Positions 23,412 to 33,821 of a stretch of DNA of 64,000 bases are shown here, one piece after another. A program made the position numbers and the translations under genes. This DNA comes from Microthyrium microscopicum (taxonomy: Eukaryota > Ascomycota > Dothideomycetes > Microthyriales > Microthyriaceae). The DNA lies in assembly GCA_010405405.1 (NCBI GenBank), contig MU004239.1, positions 1,166,713 to 1,230,712 on the forward strand, written 5' to 3'. Position 1 is the stretch's first letter. Each line of letters opens with the position of its first letter. Under the pieces are notes generated by a model. The model saw only the letters and a list, made by a program, of their open reading frames with translations. It made no database searches and was not told the DNA's origin.

Positions 23412-24615
23412 ATGTTTTCCAAACATTCAAATACTCGACACTTCAAGCCCTTGCGCAAAGCCTTGTTAGCCCGTAGTCAAGTGGAGATTTCGCGGCGATG
23501 TCTATCATCATCACCAACGCCAAGTAAGAGCAAAGTTATATTTTCTGGAATACAACCAACTGGAATACCACACTTGGGAAACTATCTGGGCGCTTTAAGA
23601 CAATGGGTCAAATTACAAGAGACCGAGTCCGACGACACTCGTTTACTATACTCGCTGGTTGATCTCCACGCCATCACAGTGAAGCAAGATCCGCGCCAGC
23701 TTCGACAATGGAGACACGAGTCCTTGGCTACCTTGCTTGCCATTGGCTTGGATCCTGCCCGCTCGATTATTTTCCATCAATCTGATGTTCCGGCACATTC
23801 AGAGCTGATGTGGATACTGAGTTGTACGGCATCCGTTGGCCATTTGTCGAGGATGACACAGTGGAAGGTTGGCATGGCAATTCAGACGTTGATATATTTA
23901 CTGAAGAGCATGATAGAGCAAGCTTGCACTCCCCGAGAATGCCAAACCACTTGATTCACCACTTCAGCTTGGCTTGTTTTCATATCCGGTACTCCAAGCA
24001 GCTGATATCTTGGTCCATCAGGCAACGCACGTGCCAGTCGGAGAAGATCAAAGTCAACACCTGGAATTTACCCGATCTTGTGCTACCGGCTTCAATCATC
24101 TCTATGGCGACGTATTGACCGAGCCGGAAACTATATTGTCTCCAGCAAAGAGAGTTATGTCGCTCAGTAAGCCTGCTGACAAGAAAATGTCAAAGTCAGA
24201 CACCAATTACAAGTCGAGGATCTTAATAACCGATTCTCGTGAAGAAATTCAACGAAAAGTTAAGACTGCCGTCACTGATTCCATCGATGGAATTACTTTT
24301 GATCCAATAAACCGACCAGGAATTGCCAACCTCGTTACAATAATGCAATACCTTTTGGAGGATGAATTAATCACTCCAGAAGAGCTTGTTAAGGATATAC
24401 CCACCAAATCAGCACTGAAGGACAGAGTTACAGATGTGATAGATGCTCACATTGAGCCCATACGAGAACGCTTCAACAAACTAATGAGTCCCGACGATCG
24501 AGACTATCTAATAGATGTCGCAGAAGAAGGCGCAGAAATGGCCATCACTAGCGCCGAAGAAACCATGAAAAAAGTCCGCGACGCAATAGGATTTGGCTCT
24601 GCCTCATACAAGTAA
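23412..24615 (+). CDS. MSW1: mitochondrial tryptophanyl-tRNA synthetase
   Basis: Two exons (23412-23867, 23917-24615) encode 384 residues. A class I aminoacyl-tRNA synthetase of the TrpRS type: the HIGH-equivalent PHLGN at 53-57 following FSGIQPTG, the AADILVHQATHVPVGEDQ block (tryptophan and adenylate pocket), and the KMSKS loop at 242-246. The first 40 residues are basic and Ser-rich without acidic clusters (MFSKHSNTRHFKPLRKALLA), a likely mitochondrial import signal, and the bacterial-type sequence agrees with the organellar enzyme. It charges mitochondrial tRNA-Trp. The 49-base intron (GTTGGC donor, weak) is needed: it rebuilds MTQWK-SKLALPENA. Frame is preserved. Confidence 0.95.
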
Positions 24616-24756
24616 ACCCCATTACCAGATCTGTAAAATACTGTAAATATGTAACAATGTATCATAACAACTAATCTATCAATTGCCAGCTCACTCATGC
24701 CTCCAGAACTCCATCGCTAATACAGTCCACTGCGAGAAAGCTTCTATGAAGTTCAA

Positions 24757-25748
24757 TCACACAGCCCGATGCGAGTCTTCCATCTCATTTGACGAATAGT
24801 TTGCCTCTTCAGGCGCCTCCTTCACACTAAATCCAGTCGCCCACTGACCACCCTTCAGGTATGCGCGAATCTCACTTGGATGCGCCCAGTTCATGCACAA
24901 CATGACACACAGCATGAGCGCCGCGTCAAATATATAGATGAAGAACTCGTGATGCATCAGGTACCCATCATTTCCTTGCAGGAATTCGGCCACTCGAAAA
25001 ATGCTCCGAATCATAATCAGGACAGAAACAACATACATGGCTACCATATGTTTCGTCCAAGGCACCTCATGGCTCCGCTGAGTCGGATTGCGTAGCAGCC
25101 GGTAGTGGAAGATCGTTGCAGCGAGAACGAAGATGCCAAAGAAGGTGATTTGCACAAAGAGTCCGCCGACGATGACCTTTTGGCCGATGTTGATGGTATT
25201 GATCATTTTGCTGCCCATCAGACCGCCTCCGCCGCCTTGCATGAAGAAGGAGATTACATCGCCCGTGACGAAGATGCGTGTGAGCCATTGTCGTCTTATG
25301 AAGAGGAGCGCATCTCCTTTTACTACTTCAACGATGCGCGCGAGTTCCATGTAAATGGAGGCGGCGAACAGAGCGGGCGCGACGAGGGGCAGGACGGATT
25401 GCAGGATGAATGGTGTTAGGGACCATGCTTCGAATGCTTCGGAGGCATTGATGGCGCGGAATATGTAGCCGATTACTTCGCCTGGTGGTGGTTAGTACTG
25501 TCCCAGGGGTATGTATGTCAACGGGTATGGGACTTACATAGACCGCCTATAAAGAATGGGATGTAGAACCACGTTCTCGTACGTATCATCTGATATCCAT
25601 GGAGAGAAGTGACAAGCGCAAAGAGGATAGTGAAAACAATTGCTGCTGGTAACGATGGTTTGTATCGATATAGTTCATAATGCGATGAATCGTCGCGAGC
25701 AATGAGTGCTCTGTGGACCGCATATGTGGCAGCGTCATGCAGTAACAT
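24757..25748 (-). CDS. RTA1-family lipid-translocating exporter-like protein
   Basis: Two exons (25748-25538, 25481-24757) encode 311 residues with seven hydrophobic helices, the RTA1 domain layout. Recognisable family blocks are YxPSLPAAIVFTILFAL at the N-terminus, FIGGLCEVIGYIFRA across the splice, LAPALFAASIYMELAR, DVISFFMQGGGGG, and RSIFRVAEFLQGNDGYL near the C-terminus. RTA1/RSB1 proteins sit in the plasma membrane, are linked to sphingoid base export and to resistance against 7-aminocholesterol and other membrane-active compounds; their mechanism is poorly known. The splice codon rebuilds Cys-Glu of the conserved GG..CE motif. It is divergent from the Zn2Cys6 regulator at 26524. Confidence 0.92.
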
Positions 25749-26523
25749 TGTGATCTTTGTTATCTGTCAGGTATCGAGCGCGCTGATGTACCTAGTTGGT
25801 ATAGAGGAAGTTGCTGATGTGAGAGTGATGATGGATCTTCTCAAGGAAGACGCTCTCCTCCCTTTTATCATATTGGCGCTTTGTTGGAGCCTGGGATTCA
25901 TTCTTGAATCAAAGACGAGTCCTGCATCTCTTATCCACATTTTTCTGAAATTCGACGCATTTCATTGCGCCACTGCGCAAGCGAAGGACTTCGGATGCTA
26001 CGGTATGCTTGATTGGGGAAGGTCTACGAGCGGGCCGTGCCGAATGCGAAGTGGATCCTGGTACTTCGTATGGAATACGGAGACGGGATGCATATTTGGT
26101 TTCTCAAAGTTTTTGGGCGGGTATTTTACCCTTTCTCGCTTTACTTGAAAGGGGGTATATCTTGCGTAAATACATTGCCTCAGTAATCAGTTATGATCAA
26201 CATGTTGGAAACCAATAACATTACTTCTGTGGTTACTGATATGGTTGAAGTGCTCTGTGATGGCTTGTCATTGGCCAATCAGAGGGAGGGAGCGCATATT
26301 CTATCCCGGAAGAGCCTCCCCCTCACAACTCCCAGTCTTGGGGTTGACTTGCAATCCTTCTCCTTTAGGCTGTAAACACTGCCAAGCCACATCGTGACGC
26401 GGCCAAATATTGTCAAGATAAAATTGCTTGCATAAGAGATTGCTCATTTGATCAGAAAGGTGGACCATGAGCTTGATTCCAGGCACATTTTGGTACTGAT
26501 ATGATATCAACAGCTGGGACAAC
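25749..26523. promoter_or_regulatory. divergent promoter region RTA1 gene/Zn2Cys6 gene
   Basis: 775 bases between two divergent start codons. No Upc2-type sterol element (TCGTATA) was obvious by eye, though TACGGTATG and TCGTATGG words occur near 26000-26070. Function as a shared promoter is inference. Confidence 0.45.
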
Positions 26524-27993
26524 ATGCCTTCGAGAATAGGACATCGCAAATCTCGACATGGATGCGCGCAATGTAAGCAAAGAAGAGTCAAGGTAAGTAC
26601 TACGTGTAGCTCTGGTGTGAGAGGTACTCGTGCGCTAACGCTTTGCAGTGTAGCGAGGACATTCCATGTCAACATTGTGTTCGTCGAAAAGAAAAGTGCA
26701 GCCTGATAGAAGAAGCGGCATTACAGTCAAAGACTCCGAATGGTCTTAGCCCTGGCGAGGTACGTGCATTGGTAACTTTTGTCCCTGCAAGTTTAGACGA
26801 CAGCCTTGTGTTTCTTCTGAAGCCGCGATAAACGGAACAAAATTCGATATCACACATGTCATGTAGATATTGCACCTATTATGATTTTCTCGACTGGAAC
26901 ATACTTCATATTCAATCGCCTTACTTCAGGCATAACAAAATACTCGTACTAACCATCCCCATAGGACTCAGGCACCAGCAGATCAAGTAGCACCGACCCG
27001 TTAGCCTTCCTCCAGCCCACGCGATGGAACTATGATCCCGATCTCGCCTTTGTCCAAGCAGACTGGATCCAAGACATGCATCTAATGCACCACTTCTGCA
27101 CCTCCGGCGCCTCCGCCCTAGCATACGGCAAGAATATTGGCTTCGTCTGGCGCGACTACATCCCAAAAATCGCTATCCAGCACCAATATCTCATGCATGG
27201 TCTCCTCGCCGTCGCTGCAGCTCATTTGCGCTGGATGGAGCCATATAATCGCGCCAAGTGGAATATCCTCTGCAGTCACCACCAAGCACTTGCGCTGCCA
27301 CCGTTTCGTCAAGCTCTCCAGCAGTTGAGCAGAGAGAATTGTGAGGCGGCATTCAGTATGGCGGCACTGTGCTCAACGATGCGGATGGCGGCTTTTTCAA
27401 TTGGTGGTGATGACGATGACAGAGTGCCGACGCTGGAAGATTTGGCAGAGCAATTTACATTGACGCGCAGTGTAAGAGATTGCTTGCATCCAATGTGGGA
27501 GACGCTCACGGCGTCGCCGATGGCACTGATGATGAGAGGTGCAAGCATGGAGAACTACGAAGTCGTCTCGCTGTCGGTGGAAATGAAGGCACAGTTCCAG
27601 AAGATTGTCAAGCTAATTGAGCGGTATTCGACAGACGAGGCCTCGAAAGCGTTGTACATGGAAGCACTCAGCGATCTGGAAAGAGTGTACAAGGACGTGA
27701 TATTTCACAAGACTGACGATGTGAATGAGATGGGCATCGTGGTAAAGTGGACTATGGTGCCGGGACGCTTTGTAGACGCAATGATAAGGAGAGAAGTCCC
27801 AGCGCTTATATTGGTGGCGAACTGGGTTATTACCATGGGATGGGCTCAGCGATGGTTTCTTCAGGGCTGGAGTAGGAAGGCTTGGGATGTGACGATTGCG
27901 GAGCTTCCAAAGACGCCAGATATCATGGAGTGTCTGGCGTGGCCGAAGAGGCAGTTGGAGGAAGGTTTGCCTGCGTTTCCTCCACAAGCCTGA
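26524..27993 (+). CDS. Zn(II)2Cys6 transcription factor, Upc2-like
   Basis: Three exons (26524-26592, 26649-26759, 26965-27993) encode 402 residues. The first intron lies inside the zinc cluster; splicing gives C-x2-C-x6-C-x5-C-x2-C-x6-C (CAQCKQRRVKC, then CQHCVRRKEKC), preceded by the basic HRKSRHG. After a linker, the block LMHHFCTSGASALAYG and IAIQHQYLMHGLLAVAAAHL is the C-terminal regulatory domain start found in sterol-uptake-control (Upc2/Ecm22-like) and related ascomycete regulators. In Upc2 this domain binds ergosterol and controls sterol genes; a similar role here is inference. Intron 2 is 205 bases, long for this window, with a TACTAACC branch site. The stop is 53 bases from the convergent BMT2 stop. 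Confidence 0.88.
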
Positions 27994-28045
27994 TAGTTCT
28001 GTATAATGGGTATTGTTCTCAAATGAAGAAACATGATACCATTCT

Positions 28046-28924
28046 TCAGCCGGCCAGGGTAATGGCAAAATTGTTCCTGCTTCTTCCGGTGACAATCTCC
28101 TCCTTTTTGAATAGCTTTGGCTTAACGGCGACTGGATTGAACTTCCACAGGGAGTAAAAGATCTTGGTGGATGTTTTCGAGTGCGTGAGCTCATATCCTA
28201 ATGAGTTCATGATATCAGCCAAGCGTTCAGCCGTGAAGTATCTTGAGTTCTCCACGCATGGCAAAGGCAGAGTCAAGAACAAGCATGGCAGAACAGCCGA
28301 TGCGTTTGAGCTCTCCGTAGACTTGCGCGTATGACTTAAAAACCAACTTGTCCTTTGCAGCATTTTACCTCGTTCTGCTGCTTCAGGAACGAAATTCACC
28401 ACTAGAGATAGAGAAACAAGGTCGAACTTCTCCGACGCCAGTGATGGTACTAGCGTCTTCATAAAATCTTGCTCTCGAATTGAGGGATGCGTTGAATGGA
28501 GATCTATCCGCTCCATCTCTACATTTGGGACTTTGGAGATCGCATTATTTGGAGACAGACATCCTACTTCCAGAACACGCAGAGGGGATCCTTGGTCATG
28601 AATCCAGGGCAATATACTGCTTTCTTGAAGCCAATTTACGAGGACCTTGCTGGTATCTCCGCCTCTAGAGTTCAACTGGCCAATCTGAGACGCTTGCTGG
28701 TACTTTGAGAGACCGCCATCTTCAGAGAGTTGTTGCGCAAGCTCAGCTGCAGTCTCGTCATCTCCCACCTTGATTGCCTGAGCATGCGCTTTGAGAAGGT
28801 TGTGATGTTTCCGGATGATGGTTCTCGTAGCCTTGGAGGAAAATGTCGCTTTTGGTTTCTGAATGAGCGGTGGTCTTCCTGCGGAAAGACTCTTGCGCTT
28901 GGAAGAAGTCTTTTTATTTCCCAT
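28046..28924 (-). CDS. BMT2: 25S rRNA adenine-N1 methyltransferase
   Basis: A single exon of 292 residues from the ATG at 28924; the same frame is open further upstream, but MGNKKTSSKRKS fits the family start better. A Lys/Arg-rich N-terminus (nucleolar targeting) and a helical segment precede a Rossmann methyltransferase core: motif I LEVGCLSPNNA, then RIDLHSTHPSIREQDFM, FDLVSLSLVVNFVPEAAERG, and LPLPCVENSRYF. These blocks are diagnostic for Bmt2, which makes m1A (position 2142 in yeast) in 25S rRNA using S-adenosylmethionine. It is head-to-head with the ribosomal protein gene RPL25, 198 bases away. Confidence 0.93.
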   Translation of the reverse strand: MGNKKTSSKRKSLSAGRPPLIQKPKATFSSKATRTIIRKHHNLLKAHAQAIKVGDDETAAELAQQLSEDGGLSKYQQASQIGQLNSRGGDTSKVLVNWLQESSILPWIHDQGSPLRVLEVGCLSPNNAISKVPNVEMERIDLHSTHPSIREQDFMKTLVPSLASEKFDLVSLSLVVNFVPEAAERGKMLQRTSWFLSHTRKSTESSNASAVLPCLFLTLPLPCVENSRYFTAERLADIMNSLGYELTHSKTSTKIFYSLWKFNPVAVKPKLFKKEEIVTGRSRNNFAITLAG

Positions 28925-29122
28925 GAGTATGGTCTCTCCGACGAAAAGTTCTTGAAGTCGTCGCGTCAAAGAAAGTTGATGCTCTTATCGATAAGATGTT
29001 CGATGCTCGAAGGGCACTAAGCCCGAACAAACCTGGCGCGCCAAGACACACAACGCCTTTCCAAAATTCGCAACTCCAAATCTTCGAACTTCTCGTCAAT
29101 CCACAAAGTCCAAAACATCACA
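28925..29122. promoter_or_regulatory. compact bidirectional promoter BMT2/RPL25
   Basis: 198 bases separate two divergent ATG codons of ribosome-biogenesis genes. A perfect 12-base palindrome CTTATCGATAAG lies at 28984-28995 and contains two GATA-type cores back to back. CT-rich leader sequence precedes the RPL25 ATG. Shared control is inference. Confidence 0.6.
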
Positions 29123-29876
29123 ATGGCGCCCAAAGAAGCATCGAAAGGCAAAGGTACGGCACAGAAATTCATCAACCACAAATCTCTACCACAATTGCGT
29201 TCCCATTGAAATGACACCCCGCTGACTTCTGCTCTCAGCAGGTGCCGCAAAAGGCAAATCTGGCGACAAGAAAAAGGCCAACGCTGCTGCCAAAGGCGCA
29301 CTCAAAGGCGTATGAATAACCCTTCTCACTTTATTCCATGTGGCGTTCAGCGAACATTGCTGAGGCCTATTTGATTATAGGTCAACTCGCACAAAGTGAA
29401 GAAGGTTCGCTTGACAACCTCGTTCCACCGACCCAAGACTCTGCAATTGAGCCGTACACCAAAGTACCCTCGCAAGGCCATTCAAGTAAGTTGAATATCA
29501 TTGCAGACAATTTCGTTGGGACGATGGCTGATGATTATGCAACAGAATGATACTGGTCTCAACCCCGCGAGCGTCCTCCTCTACCCTCTCAACACTGAGA
29601 GCGCAATGAAGAAGATCGAGGAGCACAACACTCTCGTTTTCATCTGCAACGTCAAGTAAGACAAACTTCCCCGACACCTGTGCATCACAAGTGCTAATCG
29701 GTATACGTAGGTCCAACAAGCCTCAGATCAAGGCCGCCATCAAGGAGATGTACGATGTCGACTGCGTCAAAGTCAACACCCTCATCCGCCCAGACGGGAC
29801 CAAGAAGGCTTATGCCAAACTCACACCCGACGTTGATGCTTTGGACATTGCAGCGACCAAGCTGAGCATTGTTTAG
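29123..29876 (+). CDS. RPL25: 60S ribosomal protein L25 (uL23)
   Basis: Five exons (29123-29153, 29242-29309, 29381-29485, 29546-29655, 29711-29876) encode 159 residues. The N-terminus is a Lys/Ala-rich extension ([20 protein letters not shown]), as in eukaryotic L23a/L25, followed by the uL23 fold: [38 protein letters not shown] and [14 protein letters not shown]. It binds 25S rRNA domain III near the polypeptide exit tunnel, where SRP and nascent-chain factors dock. Four introns in a 160-codon gene are typical of fungal ribosomal protein genes. All junctions keep frame with GT-AG borders. Confidence 0.96.
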
Positions 29877-30184
29877 GGGAGAACACGAAATAGGCATAAG
29901 GAGTTTTACGGGGTTGTAGAAAGCAATGGCATTTCAAGGTATCCAGGTCATCCCTGGATCCAGTGATCTTTGCACGATCATATTCATACTATCTCTAAGT
30001 GCTTTATTCGTGACGTGTCTTGCGACTTCTTTAGCAGCGCCTGTGTGATTCATTACATTCCAAGCTTCACAACACTTGAAGGTATTGGAATGAAGCCAAC
30101 AATAGTCCTACACAAGCCGACTTTTGTAATTCTTCTTCGAAAGTTATCGCCATGCCTTTCTTCAACTTCTTCTGTGTAATGTAT

Positions 30185-30646
<462 letters not shown>

Positions 30647-30871
30647 TTTGTAGAAGTGTGAGGGGTCTTGAGCGTGACGGTAAGAAAGTAGTGGTGAGCG
30701 GAGGCGAGTGGTTTTGAAGGCGGAGGTTCTGTGTTAGGCAGAAGTGGGGGAATGCTGGATGTTGGCAAAGGAGTTTGAAGGGTGTTGAGTTTTGAGGCTT
30801 GGACGATGGTGGTAGAAGTAGTATTCGAGCTCAATCGTTGTCGGCGATATGTGAAGAAGGTCAAGTTATTA

Positions 30872-30905
30872 ATGTTGAGGTGCTCAGTACCAAGTTACTC
30901 AACAT
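30872..30905. repeat. inverted repeat ATGTTGAG...CTCAACAT
   Basis: Two perfect 8-base arms separated by 18 bases in the RBX1/SEC61 intergenic region. It could be a dimeric protein site or a hairpin in a leader transcript, or chance. Confidence 0.5.
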
Positions 30906-31200
30906 CAAGGTAGAGCAGTGAGAGCTCAAAGGGTTAGGGCGAACCGAAGGACGCCAAGATATCATGACCCCTGCTCCGCTAAGTGCGAGACCCCTGTCCC
31001 CGCCCCTGGCTGTTAGTGCTTGGTGGCTCTTTCCAGTTCAGTGAGGTGTCCTGAACTTTTGAGTTGTAACTGGCAAGAACACACCTTCGACTCGTCTCCT
31101 GCATCTTCCTCCTTTTGACATCTACCACATCCTTCTACACATCTCCATCTTCCTCCAGTTTGTAATTTTGTTCTTTGTCGTTCTTGTCTAGTTCTTCATC

Positions 31201-33121
31201 ATGAGCGGCTGTAAGTTTGACCTCCCATTGACTGCGCATGCGCTGTTCGCCAGCGCTGTGTTGTTGGATTCAAAAAAGTTTATGCTAATATTCTGCCACA
31301 GTACGCTTTCTCGACCTCATCAAACCCTTTACGCCCCTCCTACCAGAGGTGGCATCTCCAGAGACAAAGACTCCTTTCCAACAAGTATGTACAATTCAAT
31401 GGCGCTGCCGTTGCGCTTTTGGCGACGCGGTTGCTGCTCTTCGAGATCTGGACGCTTAACTGACACGCGACACTTAGAAATTAACATGGACGGGTGTAAG
31501 AATCTACCAATACGATGCGAATCGATCGATCCTAATCCTCACTTTATAGTTAACTCTCCTAATCTTCTTGGTCATGAGCCAAATGCCCCTTTACGGCATT
31601 GTGTCCTCTGACAGCTCCGACCCCTTATATTGGCTACGTATGATGATGGCCTCAAATCGAGGAACATTAATGGAACTGGGTACGCATACTTGAGATGACT
31701 GAGTTGAGACAGTTGCTGAGATTGATTAGGTATTACTCCAATCATAACATCCGGAATGGTGTTCCAGGTAAGCGCAATCCTTTTGTTGTGCGGTATTAAT
31801 ACTAAACCTTTACAAGCTACTTGCCGGAACTCATATGCTCGACATTGATATGAACCTCAAAACCGATCGCGAACTCTACCAAACCGCTCAAAAACGTGAG
31901 TCAGATCCGCAGGAGTCGACATTTTACTATTCTAACACTTTCTAGTCCTTGCAATCATCATGTCCTTCGGTCAAGCTTGTGTCTACGTCTTCTCCGGCCT
32001 CTATGGTCCTCCATCTGAACTCGGTCTTGGAATCTGCATCCTCCTCGTTGTCCAACTTGTCATTGCTGGTCTGATTGTCATTCTTCTCGATGAATTGCTG
32101 CAAAAAGGCTATGGCTTGGGCTCTGGTATCTCGCTCTTGTAAGTTGTTGAATGTATTGATTCGACAGTCTCTAATATTTGACCAGCATTGCCACCAATGT
32201 TTGCGAACAGATCGTCTGGAAGGCATTCAGCCCAACTACCGTCAACACTGGCCGTGGCCCTGAATTTGAGGGTGCCATTCTCGCTCTCGTCCATCTTCTC
32301 GTCACTTGGCCCAATAAGCAACTCGCTCTCCGCGAAGCTTTCTTCCGCCAAAACTTGCCCAACATTGGACAATTGATCGCCACCGTCGGTATCTTTGCCG
32401 CTGTCATCTACCTCCAAGGCTTCCGTGTCGAAATTCCCATTAAGTCTTCCCGCCAGCGTGGCATGCGTGGATCATACCCAATCCGTCTATTCTACACCTC
32501 CAACATGCCCATCATGCTGCAATCTGCTCTGTCCTCCCAGGTCTTCCTTCTTAGCCAGATGCTCTTCAGTCGCTTCTCTGATAACTTGTTGGTTCGTCTT
32601 GTCGGTGTCTGGGAGACCAAGGAAAACATGGGTGCTCAACTCCACGCCGTCAGCGGTGTCGCTTACTACATGAGCCCACCACTCAGCGTCTCTGAAGCTC
32701 TGCTTGACCCTATCCACACTGCTGTCTATCTCGGCTACATGACTGCTGCCTGTGCTCTCTTCTCCAAGACCTGGGTTGAGGTCTCCGGCTCTTCTCCTCG
32801 CGACGTTGCCAAGCAGCTCAAAGAGCAGGGCCTCGTCATGGCTGGCCATCGTGACCAGAGCATGTACCGCGAACTCAAGCGTGTCATCCCCACTGCCGCT
32901 GCCTTCGGTGGCGCCGTTATTGGTCTCTTGTCTGTTGCATCTGATCTCATGGGCGCTCTTGGCTCCGGAACCAGTATCTTGCTTGCTGTCACGTATGTTT
33001 CATTCCCTCCTACCACTGAAAACAGGTTTACTAACATGACACTAGCATCATCTATGGCTACTTCGAAATGGCTGCCAAGGAAGGCGATATCGCCGGTCTC
33101 AAAGGCATGGTCGTCGGCTAA
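31201..33121 (+). CDS. SEC61: Sec61 translocon alpha subunit
   Basis: Nine exons: 31201-31210, 31302-31384, 31478-31495, 31550-31679, 31730-31767, 31817-31895, 31946-32138, 32186-32992, 33046-33121, giving 477 residues, the normal length. It reads [20 protein letters not shown] (amphipathic start), a plug region ([20 protein letters not shown]), and ten SecY-type helices with [41 protein letters not shown] (loop 7/8, ribosome binding) and [15 protein letters not shown]. It forms the protein-conducting channel in the ER membrane with Sbh1 and Sss1. Exon 1 has 10 coding bases and exon 3 only 18 (KLTWTG). Introns are concentrated in the first third of the gene. Confidence 0.96.
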
Positions 33122-33821
33122 ACAACCCTTCAACCACAATTAAAACTCCCCATTTCTTACTACCCTCCGCATAACGCACAATAGACCAACACCCAATGAG
33201 CCATGACAGTGTTCAACCTGGCGGATAACGAGACAAGGCGTCCTACATTTAGATTTTTTTGCTTTTCGTTTTCCTCACCACCGCGCCATACACACCCTTG
33301 CTATCAATTTTGCCATGAAATACCTCACATATTCTTGTTCGCCACGGCCGAAACCTTTGTACTGTGTGATAAAATTGGTCAAAAGTCGTAATTACTTGTC
33401 CTGGCCGGGGAGTCTTCTTATTTCTTGTTAAATGGCATTGGGTGTTTGGACTGCGTTTTGCTTGGTGCCGTTGTGTGCTAAAAGTCTTGGGCAATGTGGC
33501 TGGGTGTGGGGTTTGGTCATTTTCAGGATGGGTGTGGTATGGGACGTGGATATGTAGCATAGTTGTAACTTTGTATGGAAAGATTGAGTCTTTGAATACA
33601 TGTGGTTGGTGATTTTGGAAAAAGAAGCTTACATTTTGTTACACAAGAGATTTCACGTTCACAGAGTATAAACGCTTTATATAAAGCAACGTAAGAGGTA
33701 GCATACACTACAAACAGGATGGTATGGCATTGCCTTGAATTTCTTTAGATTACCTGCTTGGGTACGCAGCTATTCTATGGATCATGGATCTCCTGATAAT
33801 GAAATAGAATCCGCTCTAAAG
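33122..33821. other. intergenic between convergent SEC61 and F-box gene
   Basis: Contains both 3' untranslated regions, with long T/G-rich tracts from about 33240. No gene seen. Confidence 0.45.
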
